Below are positions 61,269 to 64,000 of a stretch of DNA of 64,000 nt, one piece after another. This DNA is from Agrobacterium salinitolerans (lineage in GTDB: Bacteria > Pseudomonadota > Alphaproteobacteria > Rhizobiales > Rhizobiaceae), in NCBI RefSeq assembly GCF_002008225.1, contig NZ_MRDH01000006.1, positions 620,001 through 684,000 on the forward strand. Reading direction: 5' to 3'. The position numbers were made by a program, and so were the translations under genes. The notes beneath the pieces are model-generated. The model did not search any database. It was given only the letters and a program-made list of their open reading frames with translations, and was not told the DNA's origin. The first letter of the stretch is position 1. The number at the start of each line of letters is the position of its first letter.

Positions 61269-62600
61269 TCAGTTGCGCGGCAGCAGATCGTCGTCCACGG
61301 CACCTGCCGGCTGCTCCATGCCCGCGGTGGTGTTGAGCGCCAGTTCGGCATTGCCGTCCTTGCCGTAGATATCGTCGCGGAACTGAACCACGCCGTCCTT
61401 TGCCGACCATGCGGTGATATAGACGAAATAAACGGGAACTTCCTGAGCGAGCTTTATCGGCGTGTTGACGCGGGTGGCGATGACGCGTTCCATCTCCTGG
61501 CGCGACCAGCCGGGCGTGTCGCGCAGCAGCCAGCTCGTCAGGTCGCGCACGTTCTGCACGCGCACACAGCCGGAGGATTCGAAACGCATCAGCTTGTTGA
61601 ACAGGCCCTGCTGCGGCGTGTCGTGCATATATTCGTTATTGGGATTGTGGAAGTTGATCTTCGTGGACGACATGGCGTTGATCTTGCCGGGGTCCTGACG
61701 GAACATCAGGTTCGGAGCCTTCGGCGCGAACCAGTCGACTGCGGTTGGCGACACTTCCTGTCCCTTGCCGTCGATGAGGCGGATATTGTTCCGCTCCAGA
61801 TAGGTCGGGTCCTTCTGCATCAACGGCACGATGTCCTTTTCGACGATCGAGCGCGGTGCGGTCCAATAAGGGTTCAGGATGACTTCGTAAATCTTGGAGT
61901 TGATCACATGGGTCGGACGGCTGGCGCGACCGACGACGGCCGTGTTGCGCAACACGACGCGTTCATTCTCCACTGCCTCGATGGCGGCGGCCGGGATATT
62001 CACCATCAGGTGACGCTGGCCGAGATCGCCCGACATGGACTGGATGCGAACAAGGTTGGTCTGTAGCTGCGCCAGACGAATCTGCGCGGAAACATTGAGC
62101 GCCTTCGTGGTGTATTCGCCGATGACGCCATCCGCCGGAAGACCGTGACGGGCCTGAAAACGCTTCAGCGCGCCATCGACATAGGAATCGAAGGCGCTGG
62201 AGATGCCGGCTTCGCGCGGCAGGTCGCCGGACACCATCAGTCGCTGACGCAGCGCCTGCACGGAAGGATCGGAGACGCCGATCTGGAGACGCTGCTGCGA
62301 CGCGGGCACTTCCGGCCAGCCGCCATTCTGCACTATCTGCTGATATTGCATGATCGCCTGCTGCATATAGACAGGCGCTTCGCGTCCAAGAACCGGATTG
62401 TTGGAAACGACACCCACGGCCGAACGCGAGGAATTGGCATCGAACTGGTCATCCCAATTGCCACGGCGCGACGAGCCCATGAGATCGTTCAGCGCGTTCT
62501 GCGCAAGAGCCGGCGCAGCGAGTGCTGCAACACCAACGGAAACGGCCGAACGCAGAAGCGTGCGGCGCGATACGGATTCGGAAACGGTTTTTTTTGTCAT
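61269..62600 (-). CDS. ldtP: Periplasmic L,D-transpeptidase (LdtP type)
   Basis: The 443-residue protein has a twin-arginine-like signal (SRRTLLRSAVSVGVAALAAPALAQ), a peptidoglycan-binding domain (about 108-170, DPSVQALRQRLMVSGD ... DGALKRFQARHGLPADGVIGEYT) and a YkuD catalytic domain (about 195-400). The catalytic cysteine is in RFESSGCVRVQN, with His in YMHDTPQQGLF upstream. It makes 3-3 crosslinks, central to polar growth in Rhizobiales. GGTAGG precedes the ATG. Its neighbour on the same strand upstream is the MarR regulator LdtR. Confidence 0.9.
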   Translation of the reverse strand: MTKKTVSESVSRRTLLRSAVSVGVAALAAPALAQNALNDLMGSSRRGNWDDQFDANSSRSAVGVVSNNPVLGREAPVYMQQAIMQYQQIVQNGGWPEVPASQQRLQIGVSDPSVQALRQRLMVSGDLPREAGISSAFDSYVDGALKRFQARHGLPADGVIGEYTTKALNVSAQIRLAQLQTNLVRIQSMSGDLGQRHLMVNIPAAAIEAVENERVVLRNTAVVGRASRPTHVINSKIYEVILNPYWTAPRSIVEKDIVPLMQKDPTYLERNNIRLIDGKGQEVSPTAVDWFAPKAPNLMFRQDPGKINAMSSTKINFHNPNNEYMHDTPQQGLFNKLMRFESSGCVRVQNVRDLTSWLLRDTPGWSRQEMERVIATRVNTPIKLAQEVPVYFVYITAWSAKDGVVQFRDDIYGKDGNAELALNTTAGMEQPAGAVDDDLLPRN

Positions 62601-62661
62601 TCTACCTACCAGCCACTCTCTTCGGCATTATCAACAATGCCTAAATCAATATGATTAACAA

Positions 62662-62676
62662 ACACGTACAACGTGT
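62662..62676. promoter_or_regulatory. Palindrome, candidate LdtR operator
   Basis: ACACGT-ACA-ACGTGT is a perfect 6+6 dyad with a 3-nt centre, 62 nt upstream of the ldtP start. MarR-family proteins bind such dyads. Assignment to LdtR rests only on position. Confidence 0.35.
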
Positions 62677-62914
62677 CTGCCGGCTGGTAGTACTCACCAC
62701 CCATCTGTTGGGCGCTATTGTCTGGCAGAACAGTCGGCACTTGCCGCAACAGCAGGAGAAACAGCCGGCTCCTTCACCTTTGCCGGTCCCATATCAATAT
62801 GGCCGATTCGTGTCACGGGCCTCACCTCACGAAGCTTTGTTCGCCTGAAAAACAGCGCGAAGGCCCGAACGAGGGTTATGCGTGACAGGGAAAACCGCGG
62901 AACGCGGAATCCGC

Positions 62915-62944
62915 AAGCCGGAAGCAAAATAATGCTCCCGGCTT
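62915..62944 (-). terminator. Possible terminator after ldtR
   Basis: AAGCCGG-GAGC and GCTT-CCGGCTT form a stem of about 11 bp around an A/T-rich loop, 23 nt after the ldtR stop. There is no T tract on the minus strand. Confidence 0.5.
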
Positions 62945-62966
62945 AAACAGTGGAACCGTCTTGCGG

Positions 62967-63479
62967 TTACAGGCGGTAAGCGATCGAGTCGTTCCAGAAG
63001 CGATCGAGGCGCTGCAGCAGCTTGTTCATCTCGGAGAACTCGCCGGTGCCGATGCCGCCGACCTTTTCGATCGAGCCGACGTGGCGTTCATAAAGGCGGG
63101 CAACCGTTTCGGCGATTTCCTGGCCCTTTTCGGTCAGGCTGATGCGGACCGAGCGGCGGTCGACGCGCGAACGCTGGTGGTTGATGAGACCGAGATCGAC
63201 CAGCTTCTTGACGTTATAGGAGACATTCGAGCCGAGGTAATAACCACGCGAACGAAGCTCGCCAGCCGTCAGTTCGGAATTGCCGATGTTGAACAGCAGC
63301 AGGGCCTGAACGGCGTTGACGTCATCGCGACCCTGACGGTCGAACTCGTCCTTGATGACATCGAGGAGGCGGCGGTGGAGGCGTTCCACCAGGTGCAGCG
63401 ACTCCATGTAGAGCGAGCGGATGGTATCTTCATGTGCATCGGCAACAACGGCCTGCGGCTTAACTTTGCTATTGATCAT
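62967..63479 (-). CDS. ldtR: MarR-family regulator LdtR
   Basis: The 170-residue winged-helix regulator has the MarR core: NAVQALLLFNIGNSELTAGELRSRGYYLGSNVSYNVKKLVDLGLI, then RSRVDRRSVRISLTEKG. The position beside an L,D-transpeptidase gene and the N-terminus HEDTIRSLYMESLHLVERLHRRLLD fit LdtR of Liberibacter and Sinorhizobium, which activates ldtP and affects osmotic tolerance. GAGG is 7 nt before the ATG. The region upstream (63480-63710) shows no further gene. Confidence 0.88.
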   Translation of the reverse strand: MINSKVKPQAVVADAHEDTIRSLYMESLHLVERLHRRLLDVIKDEFDRQGRDDVNAVQALLLFNIGNSELTAGELRSRGYYLGSNVSYNVKKLVDLGLINHQRSRVDRRSVRISLTEKGQEIAETVARLYERHVGSIEKVGGIGTGEFSEMNKLLQRLDRFWNDSIAYRL

Positions 63480-63710
63480 GACTGCCTCACTGTTTTGTTT
63501 GGCGGTGTGTTTGTTTGTCTCCCGCCTTGAGTGAGAACCTAATCAATGCGCATAAAATTCTACTTAAAAGCTACGATTAACAAATGCTTACCTGCATTTC
63601 CCCCGGAGGGCCAAACTTGTGGCGAAGCGGGAATGCCCTGAGCGTGAACATTATAAATCAATGACTTAACGGGAAAAATTGGCGTGAAAACGGACCGAAT
63701 TGCTTTATTC

Positions 63711-63992
63711 TTATGGTAAATCAATTCTTGCGCGTTCTTCATTCTGGCGGTGATCCAGCCAGAAAGCGACCAGGAATAGTATATAAATGGTTGCCACGAG
63801 ACCGTGCATGACGGGTACGAGCGTGTTGGCGCCGAAGATATGCGGCCACACCTTATACATGGCGATCTGCGCACCCGCGCCCATGACCCACATGACCGCG
63901 CCCCAGGAGGCTCCGAGCCATAGACCGAGTGCTGCGACGGGGAAAATAACGGCCAGCGCGCTGCCAGCCACGCGCCAGGGCAGGTTCAGCAT
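63711..63992 (-). CDS. Small membrane protein (start near window edge)
   Basis: The 93-residue protein has three hydrophobic segments (about residues 9-28, 30-48 and 58-80) and a charged C-terminus DHRQNEERARIDLP. No family is recognised. The frame remains open to the window end, so the ATG at 63992 may be internal and the gene longer. Confidence 0.6.
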   Translation of the reverse strand: MLNLPWRVAGSALAVIFPVAALGLWLGASWGAVMWVMGAGAQIAMYKVWPHIFGANTLVPVMHGLVATIYILFLVAFWLDHRQNEERARIDLP

Positions 63993-64000
63993 ATCGAACC

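Larger units (their letters stand above)
62601..62966. other. 366-nt intergenic region between ldtR and ldtP
   Basis: It contains the ldtP promoter region with a perfect palindrome at 62662-62676, a small GGCATT/AATGCC hairpin (62624-62641) near the ldtP start, and a hairpin after ldtR. No coding sequence is convincing. Confidence 0.55.

Noticed and set aside
62651..62848. 65-residue plus-strand frame between ldtR and ldtP
   Set aside because: It covers the ldtP promoter region and the palindrome, has no ribosome site and no domain.

Overview
The window looks like the circular chromosome of an Agrobacterium (Rhizobiaceae, alphaproteobacterium). Coding is dense and GC-rich. The gene content is typical of the group: a uppA-F type unipolar polysaccharide cluster, an LdtR/LdtP pair, a K+-independent H+-pyrophosphatase, a nrdR-ribD-ribE-ribH-nusB series, RIME-type palindromic repeats and EcfG-type stress promoters. 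I found no insertion sequence, prophage, CRISPR array or rRNA operon. Three tRNA genes are present (Pro-GGG, Asn-GUU, Leu-UAA).

Layout. 0-1.1 kb: ctaA (cut by the window edge) and a DUF2842 membrane protein. 1.2-9.7 kb: the surface polysaccharide cluster (FemAB/GNAT transferase, Wzz-type co-polymerase with a degenerate kinase domain, Wza-type exporter, GT4 glycosyltransferase, initiating phosphoglycosyltransferase, Wzy-type polymerase), matching the upp adhesin (holdfast-like) locus. 9.7-19.8 kb: a stretch of small stress-type genes. Five of them (a 49-aa membrane protein, a DUF1269 protein, a 79-aa protein, a DUF982 protein and the photolyase phrA) each have a perfect GGAAC-N16-CGTT promoter 26-39 nt before the start codon, so this is probably a local island of the PhyR-EcfG general stress regulon. 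19.9-23.1 kb: cysteine synthase, an AlaX-type tRNA editing protein and a sulfurtransferase-acetyltransferase fusion in one operon. 23.4-34.9 kb: a DUF4344 protein, DUF1203, a PilZ protein, a Tat-exported cyclic-nucleotide phosphodiesterase, a LysR/azoR divergent pair, a membrane diguanylate cyclase, HlyU, ilvA and trkH.

35.0-44.9 kb: a copper module (copZ, copA, a 2Fe-2S ferredoxin, a CueR/HmrR regulator). Two MerR-type promoters with 19-bp spacers precede copZ and copA. A five-gene oligopeptide ABC transporter lies between the two parts. 45-50.9 kb: tRNA-Leu, a nuclease-fold protein lacking its catalytic residues, merR, ihfA, fabH, plsX, DUF177 and a cytochrome bc1 chaperone. 51.1-57.9 kb: bamE, hppA, an MFS transporter, nusB, ribH, a LysE exporter and ribE. 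57.9-64 kb: ribD carrying an in-frame palindromic repeat insertion, nrdR, glyA, ldtP, ldtR and a membrane protein at the edge.

Most notable signals: the clustered EcfG promoters; ribD with a repeat element of about 180 bp inside its reading frame; the UppB-type co-polymerase without its Walker lysine; the sulfurtransferase-GNAT fusion; the two matched copper promoters; and a perfect three-way-junction fold between the PilZ gene and cpdB. All functional statements rest on reading the sequence and family knowledge; no search was run.
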